Assembly (NCBI GenBank): GCA_016213265.1
Contig: JACRBA010000026.1
Span: 1 to 35,101, forward strand
DNA: 35,101 nt
Direction of reading: 5' to 3'
Source: Burkholderiales bacterium
GTDB taxonomy: Bacteria > Pseudomonadota > Gammaproteobacteria > Burkholderiales > Burkholderiaceae_C
The first letter of the stretch is position 1. Every line of letters begins with the position of its first letter. The translations under genes and the position numbers were made by a program. Positions 1 to 6,402 of this stretch are shown one piece after another. A model generated the notes under the pieces. It was not told the origin of the DNA, did not search any database, and was given only the letters and a program-made list of their open reading frames with translations.

Positions 1-139
1 CAACCACCACCGCTTGATGGGGCCGCTGGGCTACGTGCCCCCGGCCGAGTTCGAGGCGAACTACCATCGCCAACGCGCTGGTCAGGCCGCGACTGCCTGA
101 CTCAAACCAACTGGCCTCCGCGATTCCCGGGGCGGTTCA
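1..139 (+). mobile_element. Right end of an IS3-family insertion sequence (cut by window edge)
   Basis: The segment contains the last 32 codons of an OrfB-type transposase followed by about 40 bases ending in GGGGCGGTTCA, the kind of terminal inverted repeat finishing in CA that many IS3-family elements carry. I place the IS end at base 139 because the downstream gene fragment begins to make family sense from about base 142. Its left part lies outside the window, so neither the partner inverted repeat nor a target duplication can be checked. It is a different element from the one at the right edge of the window. Confidence 0.75.
2..100 (+). CDS. IS3-family transposase OrfB, C-terminal end only
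   Basis: The reading frame NHHRLMGPLGYVPPAEFEA followed by a short basic tail and a TGA stop is the typical C-terminus of an IS3-family OrfB integrase-core transposase, where the motif LGYxxPAEF follows the end of the rve domain. The catalytic DDE residues lie upstream, outside the window, so activity cannot be judged. Its stop is followed after about 39 bases by the IS terminus. Confidence 0.8.
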   Translation, partial: NHHRLMGPLGYVPPAEFEANYHRQRAGQAATA

Positions 140-141
140 CC

Positions 142-834
142 TTCGATCCCATCGACGATGTGACGAATGCGGTAGCCGCACCGTTGAACGTTCCGGTTGT
201 TGATCCGGAAGCCTTTCCCTTTGACACCATCAAAGCACTGTTCTTCGGCCGCACTCTTGAAGGTAGGCAAACGGAGGTCTACCTGCAGAACTTTGATCGC
301 CGACGGCTCATTTCAGGAACAGGTTTCTCGATCTACCACTCTCAAGGTGTCTACAAGAAGTTTGAGGGTACGGGCCTCACCCTTGATACCAAGATTGCAG
401 CGAAGCTGACCGGTACGAAGTTGCAGTTTTCGAGCTTCTTTTCTGTACGCCAGATCTTTGACATGACCAGCTACTTCCAGGAGGCGACCGACGCGGACAT
501 CCAAGACTTTGCGCGTTTGGATCAGGTTTCCGTTCGCTCGCTTGAGAACCTGATTGCCGCAAGTGACACCTGGGTTCGGCGCAAGGTGTGGCTAGTTCGC
601 GAGAGCGGCATACTTGAGCGCGTCCCGCCGAACGAAATTCGAGCGACTGCGGCAGAGTTCGGAATCGATGTGAACTATGAGTCGGTTGATGGAGTCGACA
701 AACTCGTACTCCCCGATGGCCGCAAAGAGCTGAAGGCCCTTCTTCGGTTCTTGGATGACGACTACTACAAGTCGCCACTCTCACAGACCAACTACCTGAC
801 CAACTCGAAGCGAGTTCTTCCGCCTGCCGCCTAG
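142..834 (+). pseudogene. KwaB-like (DUF4868) anti-phage protein, 5'-truncated by the IS
   Basis: About 230 codons of an open frame remain, entered directly from the IS end at base 139. A GTG at 160 could start it but has no good ribosome site, and the frame stays open upstream into the IS. The text reads like the Kiwa protein KwaB (DUF4868): a segment with LQNFDRRRL, then the GLTLDTKIAAKL and LQFSSFFSVRQIFDMTSYF-type block followed by EATDADI, and a C-terminal DDDYYKSPL...NSKR signature. In Kiwa, KwaB acts with the membrane protein KwaA; KwaB is about 315 residues, so roughly the first quarter is missing here and no KwaA is visible. It converges on the glycosylase gene with a 35-base gap. 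I infer an inactivated defence gene; the family assignment is from memory of the family pattern. Confidence 0.6.
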
Positions 835-869
835 TAACTCAGTGGAACCCGAAACGCCTCGACGTTCGA

Positions 870-1523
870 CTAGAAGCCAAGGGCTAGCTGCGATGCCGGT
901 GCCGACACGGCTTCCTGGCGCCAGACCCACGCATCAAACTCTCTTCTCGAAACCTTCAAGAGGTCTGCCGCGCAGCAGAAGACCTCCTGCACATAGTCGT
1001 AGTCCCGAGAATCGACGCCCACTCGATCGGCGTAAGTACGCACGTGTCGGTCGACTGCAATCGAGTCAACGCCAACTAGGCAGGCCAAGTAGTCCACCGT
1101 CTTCGGGCCAACACCGCTGATCGTCCTTAGAGATGCCCGAAAGTCTGAACACCTCAAGCCTTCGCGCAAGTCTTCCGCGCGCTCGATTGAATTGCTCGTC
1201 AATGAGTGCACGAGTTGCTCGAACCGCGTAATCTTTGTGGGATGGTTCCAGTTCAAGAACGTTGCGACCTGTCGGCTTTCGACAAGCTTTGCCAGGACGG
1301 ACACCCGGTCAGCATCTGGATGCTTCTTCAGGATTCCCGTCACACGTGGTCGCACCACGGTAGCGTAGTTCAGCCCTGCCTGTAGAACGGCGTCCGCAAC
1401 GATGGCTCCCATGTGATCGAGAGTTGGTCGTGGGAGCTGAGTGCTTTGGAGGGCGCCGTCCTTCTCTGCAAAGTCTGCAACTCGACGCGCGGCAAGCAAG
1501 ACACTGACGGTTGAAGCGCTCAT
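870..1523 (-). CDS. HhH-GPD superfamily DNA glycosylase-like protein
   Basis: The 217-residue product has the helix-hairpin-helix pattern ISGVGPKTVDYLACL (about 135-149), with Lys141 in the position of the catalytic lysine of bifunctional glycosylases, and VDRH with Asp158 in the position of the conserved catalytic aspartate. This matches EndoIII/OGG-type enzymes that remove bases from DNA. The C-terminal cysteine cluster of EndoIII is absent, so no Fe-S cluster is expected. It is smaller than OGG1 and lacks a clear N-terminal beta domain. The ATG at 1523 overlaps the queC-like stop by four bases (ATGA), which fixes the start; a longer frame reaching further upstream is only overlap with that gene. 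It is the last gene of the operon. An OGG-type glycosylase (Cap11) is a known companion of QueC-like genes in type IV CBASS, which supports a conflict role. Its substrate is unknown. Confidence 0.8.
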   Translation of the reverse strand: MSASTVSVLLAARRVADFAEKDGALQSTQLPRPTLDHMGAIVADAVLQAGLNYATVVRPRVTGILKKHPDADRVSVLAKLVESRQVATFLNWNHPTKITRFEQLVHSLTSNSIERAEDLREGLRCSDFRASLRTISGVGPKTVDYLACLVGVDSIAVDRHVRTYADRVGVDSRDYDYVQEVFCCAADLLKVSRREFDAWVWRQEAVSAPASQLALGF

Positions 1524-2140
1524 GCAAGCTCCGCCTCGGCGAGCGCCTTCTGACGCTCGACGCAGTTTGGGCAGGCGCCGCAAGGAAATGCGCTTGCAGC
1601 TTGGCACGAATACGTCCGACCTATCGGCACGCCCAGCTCAACAGCACGTCGCACGACCTGGCCCTTGGAACTGCTCCTGAACGGCGAGACAAACCGCACA
1701 GGACCAACATCTAGGGACAGCCCATCAAGCCTGTTCAGGAAGTCTGCCGTGCAGTCGATCTCTTTGGCGTGATTGCTATTGATGAACCCTGTGTACACCT
1801 CAAGGATTCCAAGTGTTTGAGCGCGCGCGGCAGCTACTGAGAAAAACAGGAGCGTTCGGTACGGCACATAGAGGTCGTCGTCCACTACAGGCTCGTGCCA
1901 AAGGTCCGCTTCTTTGATCAATCGGGAGCTTGAGCCTCGGAATACATCGCAGAAAGCGATGCGCTCTGGGCGCACCATGGACGACGGCAAGACCTCGTTG
2001 ACTCTTGCCCACTCCAATTCGACGCAATGCTGGCCGTAGTCGAAGAACACGGGCTGGACGGTGATTCCACTTGCGTGCAGTTGATACGCAACGGTGGTCG
2101 AGTCCAGCCCGCCCGAGGCCATGAGGAGGACAGGTCTCAT
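1520..2140 (-). CDS. QueC-like 7-cyano-7-deazaguanine synthase family protein
   Basis: The 206-residue product has the PP-loop SGGLDS at 9-14 (ATP pyrophosphatase motif), a DYGQ motif near 34, VPYRT at 92-96 where QueC has VPxRN, and a C-terminal zinc site with Cys179, Cys187, Cys190 and Cys193 (PCGACPNC then ER). Classical QueC turns 7-carboxy-7-deazaguanine plus ammonia into preQ0 using ATP. The changed VPxR(N to T) motif and the altered region before DCTADFL (housekeeping enzymes read YPDCR) suggest a specialised paralogue. The ATG at 2140 overlaps the preceding stop by ATGA and the gene overlaps the glycosylase the same way. No queD, queE or queF is nearby, so it is unlikely to be a housekeeping queuosine gene. 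QueC-like proteins also occur in type IV CBASS (Cap9) and Qat (QatC), where attachment of a deazaguanine to a protein N-terminus has been reported; I cite this from memory. Confidence 0.88.
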   Translation of the reverse strand: MRPVLLMASGGLDSTTVAYQLHASGITVQPVFFDYGQHCVELEWARVNEVLPSSMVRPERIAFCDVFRGSSSRLIKEADLWHEPVVDDDLYVPYRTLLFFSVAAARAQTLGILEVYTGFINSNHAKEIDCTADFLNRLDGLSLDVGPVRFVSPFRSSSKGQVVRRAVELGVPIGRTYSCQAASAFPCGACPNCVERQKALAEAELA

Positions 2141-3471
2141 AGTTGCTGTGATGCTGGTTGCCCTAGAGCCTGAAAGAGGCCATTCAGGCATTGATCTAGG
2201 TCAGTCGAATACGTCGCACTTCCGGCGACTACCATGGTGTTGTTGTTCTCGGCGCGCGGGTCGAAGGTCACGACCGGCTTCGACATCTCCAGAGCCATGC
2301 CGACCTCTACTAGCGTGCCTGGGTCACGCCCTAGAGGAATGGCTAGGACTACCGTGCACTCGCGCAGTAGCGCCAAGTCTCTTGCGTAGGCCGCCTGACG
2401 ATCGACAAACGGTGCGTCTTGCGGCAACTCACCCACTTCTTGCAACGGTCGGCGCAGTCTGAAGTTGTGATACTCAAGAGAACTGATCGCTCGTTCAATC
2501 TCAGGCTTGCTTATGTACGAGAAATCCGGAGCAGCCAGGTAGATCGAGTGGTTCGGGCGGTCGTGCCAGGGCAACGACGTTCCCCAAAGACCCCGCAGTG
2601 TTGCGACGCTCACCAATGCATCGCGCTGTACGTCCCGGCGAAGGTCATCGGGGTAGGTTGTCTGCGCGTATCGAGTAGCGACTTGCGCGCCCCGCCAAGC
2701 TGCCTCCACGACATCATGTGTTGCGGAGAGACCAGACAAGACCGCTGAGTACGCATCGCCCACCCCCACGGAGTTGACGGTCGTTCCAAGCTGTGCAGGT
2801 ATGCGATCAACTGCACCGTCGGCGACATGGAAAAGTCGGCTACCGCCTCGGTTCTCCTTGAGTAGGAGCCACTCGGCTCCGATCTCTCTGACCTGTGCCA
2901 GGAAGGGGGCGATGTCTTGTGCCGCCTCTCGCGCAAACAGAGGGGACGATGTCGAGATGATGATGGTCCGAAGGCATCCCCTGTAGGCGCTCAATGCTGA
3001 CAAGGCGGTAACGTCATAGGCTATGTCGAAGTCGAACGTGGCATTGGGCGAGAGCATCGAGCGCAAGTCAGTCAACTCGAAGCGGCCAGGGAACACCAGT
3101 ACATTTGTGTAGCCTGCGAGTTCAGCTACCTCGTCGCGGAGCGTCACGTGTCGCCTGTCACGCAACAGGTCTTCGTAGCCCTGCCAAGAGACTTCTCTCG
3201 CGTCGCCTATGACGACAACGTTCGGGGCGCCGTTGACCTCGCCGAGCCAGACGAACTCCTTGCAACCGTGCGCCGCAGCATAGGCTCTTGCGTCTTCAAG
3301 CAAGTATCTTGGGCAAATTGCTGCTAGCGCGTAGTCGACACCTCTGGCCCAGAGGCCGCGCGCTGCGTGCATGATTCCGCCGAGGCGCATCTTGCTTTCG
3401 ATGTGCGGGCCCGGTATCACTAGGTCGACAAAGACTTCCCCTACGACCAGCAGGGCAGAGCTGTCTGCCAT
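2137..3471 (-). CDS. PfkB-family sugar kinase fused to a nucleoside 2-deoxyribosyltransferase domain
   Basis: The 444-residue protein has two parts. Residues 1 to about 290 resemble ribokinase/PfkB kinases: GEVFVDLVIPG at 11-21, LGGIMHAARGL at 30-40, and the second PfkB signature VNSVGVGDAYSAVLSG at 232-247 with Asp239 as the expected catalytic base. Residues about 305-440 resemble nucleoside 2-deoxyribosyltransferases: IYLAAPDF at 310-317 and ALLRECTVVLAIP followed by DPGTLVEVGMA at 383-393, where Glu389 sits at the nucleophile position. The first domain would phosphorylate a sugar or nucleoside; the second would break or exchange an N-glycosidic bond. The start codon lies two bases after the stop of the small Met-Gly gene, and the stop overlaps the queC-like start (ATGA), so all are translated as a unit. 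Housekeeping versions of these enzymes are normally separate. Deoxyribosyltransferase-like domains are known in bacterial conflict systems; the true substrate is unknown. Confidence 0.82.
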   Translation of the reverse strand: MADSSALLVVGEVFVDLVIPGPHIESKMRLGGIMHAARGLWARGVDYALAAICPRYLLEDARAYAAAHGCKEFVWLGEVNGAPNVVVIGDAREVSWQGYEDLLRDRRHVTLRDEVAELAGYTNVLVFPGRFELTDLRSMLSPNATFDFDIAYDVTALSALSAYRGCLRTIIISTSSPLFAREAAQDIAPFLAQVREIGAEWLLLKENRGGSRLFHVADGAVDRIPAQLGTTVNSVGVGDAYSAVLSGLSATHDVVEAAWRGAQVATRYAQTTYPDDLRRDVQRDALVSVATLRGLWGTSLPWHDRPNHSIYLAAPDFSYISKPEIERAISSLEYHNFRLRRPLQEVGELPQDAPFVDRQAAYARDLALLRECTVVLAIPLGRDPGTLVEVGMALEMSKPVVTFDPRAENNNTMVVAGSATYSTDLDQCLNGLFQALGQPASQQL

Positions 3472-3473
3472 GG

Positions 3474-3845
3474 TTACTTCGCTTTGAAGTCGGCCGTTAC
3501 CGATGGGACAGCGCCAGGCTTTGATGAAGTAACTACACCCACGTACTCGATTCCACTACTGATGCACGCTGCAAGGTAGTTGTACGACGTAGGCAAGGCA
3601 CCCACCGTCGTGCCGTGTACGTCTACGGCAAGAACTCGGCCGTTTAGCTTTAGGCTCAGCTCGGTTTGAACAGGCGGCGGGGTGCCATGTTGTCGATGAA
3701 AGTCGCACTGAGCGACCTCCTGCAGAAGGCATGAGAACGCCTGCCTGCATGGATCTACTCCGCTGGATCCGCCAGACCCGCCGCTTCCCTTCGGGTTCTG
3801 TGATCCGGAGTAGTCCGTAAAGCTTCCCGAGCCAGTGCTGCCCAT
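3474..3845 (-). CDS. Small Met-Gly-starting Gly/Ser-rich protein, candidate substrate of the QueC-like enzyme
   Basis: First gene of the four-gene operon, 123 residues. It begins MGSTGSGSFTDYSGS, continues through a Gly/Ser-rich disordered stretch to about residue 34, and ends in a compact segment of about 90 residues (DPCRQAF... to VTADFKAK) with alternating beta-like patterns and Cys33, Cys39 and Cys47. A longer frame could start at 3908, but the ATG at 3845 has a near-perfect ribosome site five bases ahead, so I choose it. With Gly at position 2 the initiator Met should be removed, exposing an N-terminal glycine. QatB of the Qat system also has a Met-Gly start followed by a flexible tail, and such N-termini have been reported as sites of QueC-type modification. 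I do not recognise a named family for the C-terminal part, and it has no signal peptide or membrane segment. The role as a modified carrier or effector is inference. Confidence 0.7.
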   Translation of the reverse strand: MGSTGSGSFTDYSGSQNPKGSGGSGGSSGVDPCRQAFSCLLQEVAQCDFHRQHGTPPPVQTELSLKLNGRVLAVDVHGTTVGALPTSYNYLAACISSGIEYVGVVTSSKPGAVPSVTADFKAK

Positions 3846-3850
3846 GAGCT

Positions 3851-3856
3851 CCTCCC
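3851..3856 (-). promoter_or_regulatory. Strong ribosome binding site deciding the Met-Gly start
   Basis: Read on the minus strand this is GGGAGG followed by AGCTC and the ATG at 3845. It decides in favour of the MGST start over an upstream in-frame ATG at 3908 that has no comparable site. The choice matters because it places a glycine at residue 2. Confidence 0.75.
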
Positions 3857-3908
3857 TTGTCGTTTGATCTCCCAGCTTCGGTGCGGGTCCGCTTCCGTAG
3901 CGGTGCAA

Positions 3909-3939
3909 AGTCTAGCAACTGACCGCTAAGCCACATCAA
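3909..3939 (-). promoter_or_regulatory. Possible weak sigma-70 promoter of the QueC operon
   Basis: On the minus strand TTGATG (3939-3934) and TAGACT (3914-3909) are separated by 19 bases, about 64 bases ahead of the first start codon. The spacing is long and both boxes deviate from consensus, so this is a guess; no other better pair is visible between the tRNA gene and the operon. Confidence 0.25.
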
Positions 3940-3988
3940 GGGCTTGCCCGCAGCCGGCCGACTTAACGCCAGCGCTTGAGAGGATTTT

Positions 3989-4010
3989 TATGATGGGTTC
4001 TATGATGGGT
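3989..4010 (+). repeat. Direct repeat TATGATGGGT x2 beside the tRNA 3' end
   Basis: The decamer TATGATGGGT occurs at 3989-3998 and again at 4001-4010, a 12-base period, 37 bases from the 3' end of tRNA-Ser. Short direct repeats next to a tRNA 3' end are typical of integrase arm-binding sites at genomic-island junctions. No integrase gene is visible in the window, so the attachment-site reading is inference. Confidence 0.45.
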
Positions 4011-4046
4011 AGACTGTGATTTCTACCTGATTTTCATAGGTGGCGT

Positions 4047-4136
4047 TGGCGGAAGCGGTGAGATTCGAACTCACGGACGGGATGAACCGTCGCCGGTTTT
4101 CAAGACCGGTGCCTTAAACCGCTCGGCCACGCTTCC
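4047..4136 (-). tRNA. tRNA-Ser (anticodon UGA)
   Basis: On the minus strand the gene reads GGAAGCG at the 5' acceptor arm and CGCTTCC, G, CCA at the 3' end, with seven acceptor pairs. The anticodon arm CCGGT-CTTGAAA-ACCGG gives anticodon TGA. It has the long variable arm of a serine tRNA and a T arm with GTTCGAATC. CCA is encoded. Its 3' end faces the accessory block at 1-4046, the usual orientation for an island inserted at a tRNA gene. Confidence 0.97.
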
Positions 4137-4162
4137 GCAACGAAGCGGCCATTATCCCCGGA

Positions 4163-4984
4163 TCAGAACGGCGCCTGCGCCTGGGTGCAGCGCACCTGCG
4201 TCACCTCGCGCCGGCCGCCGTCCACCCGCACGGCGGTGAGCGCGCCGCCCCAGACGCAGCCGGTGTCCAGCGCCAGCAGGTCGGGCCGGTTGATCAGGCC
4301 CAGCGTGGACCAGTGGCCAAAGGCCACGGGCTGGCCGGCCGTGGCGCGGTGCGGGTGCTCGAACCAGGGCGCGAAGCCGGGCGGGGCGGCGTCGGCGCCT
4401 TCCTTGGTGTCGAACTCCAGCGTGCCGTCCGCGGCGCAAAAGCGCAGCCGCGTGAGCACGTTGACGATGCAGCGCAGGCGGTCCACGCCGCGCAGCTCGT
4501 CGCTCCAGCGCGCGGGGGTGTTGCCGTACATGCGCGGCAGGAACTCGTCCAGTGCGGGCCCCTGCAGCAGGGCCTCCACCTCGGCCGCGCGGGCCAGGGT
4601 GGTGGCCGCGTCCCCTTGGGGCACCACGCCCGCATGCACCAGCAGCCAGCCGCAGGCCATGTCGGCCAGCCGGCCCTGGCGCAGCCAGGCCAGCCAGGCC
4701 TCGCGCTGCGGGTGCTCGAGGATGTCGTCCAGCGTGTCGCGTCGGTGCGGCGGGCGCACGCCGTGCGCCACGGCCAGCAGGTGCAGGTCGTGGTTGCCCA
4801 GCAGCACGGTGGCCGCGCCGCCCAGCTCCTGCAGGCGCTGCAGCGTGGCCAGCGAGCCGGGCCCGCGGTTGACCAGGTCGCCCAGCACGTGGACGTGGTC
4901 GCGCGAGGCGGAAAAGCCGATCTCGGCCAGCAGGCGGTCCAGGGCGTCGCAGCAGCCCTGCAGGTCGCCGATGAGGTAGTGCAT
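4163..4984 (-). CDS. apaH: Symmetrical bis(5'-nucleosyl)-tetraphosphatase (diadenosine tetraphosphatase)
   Basis: The enzyme hydrolyses Ap4A to two ADP in the cytoplasm, limiting this stress-linked dinucleotide and, as known for ApaH, removing Np4 caps from RNA. The 273-residue protein shows the metallophosphatase motifs in order: GDLQGC near the N-terminus, GDLVNRGPGS at about 35-44, GNHDLHLL at about 63-70 and VHAGVVP further on. This length is normal for ApaH. I start at the ATG at 4984; a GTG directly before it (4987) is possible. It is a single gene divergent from the downstream membrane-protein gene. High-GC codon use begins here, in contrast to the block on the other side of the tRNA. 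Confidence 0.93.
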   Translation of the reverse strand: MHYLIGDLQGCCDALDRLLAEIGFSASRDHVHVLGDLVNRGPGSLATLQRLQELGGAATVLLGNHDLHLLAVAHGVRPPHRRDTLDDILEHPQREAWLAWLRQGRLADMACGWLLVHAGVVPQGDAATTLARAAEVEALLQGPALDEFLPRMYGNTPARWSDELRGVDRLRCIVNVLTRLRFCAADGTLEFDTKEGADAAPPGFAPWFEHPHRATAGQPVAFGHWSTLGLINRPDLLALDTGCVWGGALTAVRVDGGRREVTQVRCTQAQAPF

Positions 4985-5091
4985 CACACGATTCTGCTAC
5001 GCTCGGCGGCCGTTCACGGGCCCGCTTCCTGGGCCTGGCCACCCGGGCGCCGCCGCAGCGCGCGCCGCCGGTGGGTCGCCTTCTGCCCTGC

Positions 5092-6402
5092 ATGGACATC
5101 GCCCTTCTCGTCTTCCTCATCCTGCTCAACGGCCTGTTCGCAATGTCCGAGATGGCGCTCTCGGCCAGCCGCAAGGCGCGCCTTCAGGTGATGGTGGAGG
5201 CCGGTGAGGCCGGCGCGCAGGCCGCGATGGACCTGCACGACAACCCCACCAAGTTCCTGTCGACGGTGCAGATCGGCATCACCTCGATTGGCGTGCTCAA
5301 CGGCATCGTCGGCGACGCCGCGTTCTCGGGGCCGCTGTCGTCGTGGCTGCTGGAGCGGCTGCCGCTGTCGCCGCGGGCCGCCGAGCTCACCGCCACCGCG
5401 CTGGTGGTGCTGATCATCACGGTGCTGTCCATCATCTTCGGCGAGCTGGTGCCCAAGCGCCTGGGCCAGATGTACCCCGAGACGGTGGCGCGTCTGGTGG
5501 CGCCGCCCATGGAATGGCTGTCGGCCGCCACCCGCCCGCTGGTGGCCGTGCTGGCCTTCAGCACCGAGGGCATCCTGCGCCTGATGGGCGTGCGCGCCGG
5601 CCCGCCGCGCAGCGTGACGGAAGAGGAGATCGCCGCCAGCCTGGAAGAGGGCCTGGACGCGGGGGTCATCGAGGCGCAGGAGCACCAGATGGTGCGCAAC
5701 GTGTTCCGCCTGGACGACCGGCAGATCGGCTCGATGATGATCCCGCGCGCCGAGATCGAATGGCTGGACGTCAACGCCACGCCCGAGCAGACGCTGCGCG
5801 TCATCGCCGAGGGTGACCATTCCCGCTACCCGGTCTGCCGCGGCGGCCTGGACGACGTGATCGGCGTGGTGGCCGCGCACAGCCTGCTCAAGCCCTTGTC
5901 CGAGGGCCGCGGCCCGGCGCTGGCCGAGCACCTGGAGCCGCCCGTGTTCGTGCCCGAGACGCTCTCGGGCATGGAGCTGCTGGAGCACCTGCGCACCTCG
6001 GGCGCGGAGCTGGTGTTCGTGGTCGACGAGTACGGCGCCGTACAGGGTGTGATCACCGTGCGCGACGTGCTGGAGGCCATCACCGGCGAGTTCGGCACGC
6101 CCACCGACGAGGACGCCTGGGCGGTTCAGCGCGAGGACGGCACCTGGCTGGTCGACGGTCTGATCCCCGTGCCCGAGCTCAAGGACCGGTTCGACATCAA
6201 GGAACTGCCCGAGGAAGACCGCGGGCGCTACAACACCCTGGCCGGCATGATCATGCTGTTGCTGGGCCGGCTGCCGCGCACCACCGACCGGGTGGAGTGG
6301 GGCGGCTGGCGGTTCGAGGTGGTGGACCTCGATGGCAAGCGCGTGGACAAGGTGCTGGTGACCCGCCAGGCCGATGCGCATCAATCTGGAGACCTGAAGT
6401 GA
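5092..6402 (+). CDS. CorC/HlyC-type (CNNM/DUF21-CBS) membrane protein
   Basis: A 436-residue inner-membrane protein with the DUF21/CNNM transmembrane domain in the first 200 residues (opening MDIALLVFLILLNGLFAMSE, then a GEL-VPK motif near 118-125), followed by a CBS-domain pair (about 210-335) and a C-terminal CorC_HlyC domain with the pattern DGTWLVDGLIPVPELKD. Such proteins are linked to Mg/Co efflux or tolerance; older annotations call them hemolysins. I prefer the ATG at 5092, at the start of the first membrane helix, over one seven codons upstream at 5071. The stop overlaps the start of the SapC-family gene (GTGA), so the two are probably co-translated. The exact transported ion is not shown by the sequence. 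Confidence 0.88.
   Translation: MDIALLVFLILLNGLFAMSEMALSASRKARLQVMVEAGEAGAQAAMDLHDNPTKFLSTVQIGITSIGVLNGIVGDAAFSGPLSSWLLERLPLSPRAAELTATALVVLIITVLSIIFGELVPKRLGQMYPETVARLVAPPMEWLSAATRPLVAVLAFSTEGILRLMGVRAGPPRSVTEEEIAASLEEGLDAGVIEAQEHQMVRNVFRLDDRQIGSMMIPRAEIEWLDVNATPEQTLRVIAEGDHSRYPVCRGGLDDVIGVVAAHSLLKPLSEGRGPALAEHLEPPVFVPETLSGMELLEHLRTSGAELVFVVDEYGAVQGVITVRDVLEAITGEFGTPTDEDAWAVQREDGTWLVDGLIPVPELKDRFDIKELPEEDRGRYNTLAGMIMLLLGRLPRTTDRVEWGGWRFEVVDLDGKRVDKVLVTRQADAHQSGDLK

Noticed and set aside
842..1120. Plus-strand frame of 92 codons opposite the glycosylase gene
   Set aside because: Arg/Pro/Ser-rich, no ribosome site, and antisense to a gene with clear catalytic motifs.
1520..2140. Housekeeping queuosine queC
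   Set aside because: No queD, queE or queF nearby, coupling to a glycosylase and a PfkB-NDT fusion, changed VPxRN and YPDC motifs, and accessory composition.
870..3845. Canonical type IV CBASS or complete Qat system
   Set aside because: No CD-NTase, no CBASS effector, no TGT, no QatA ATPase and no TatD-like gene are visible; only the QueC-like, glycosylase and Met-Gly features are shared.
3846..4046. Island integrase gene between the operon and tRNA-Ser
   Set aside because: No frame with tyrosine recombinase motifs fits in these 200 bases on either strand.
4152..5174. Minus-strand frame of 340 codons overlapping apaH
   Set aside because: Arg/Ala/Pro/Gly-rich with no family pattern; apaH in the alternative frame has all catalytic motifs.
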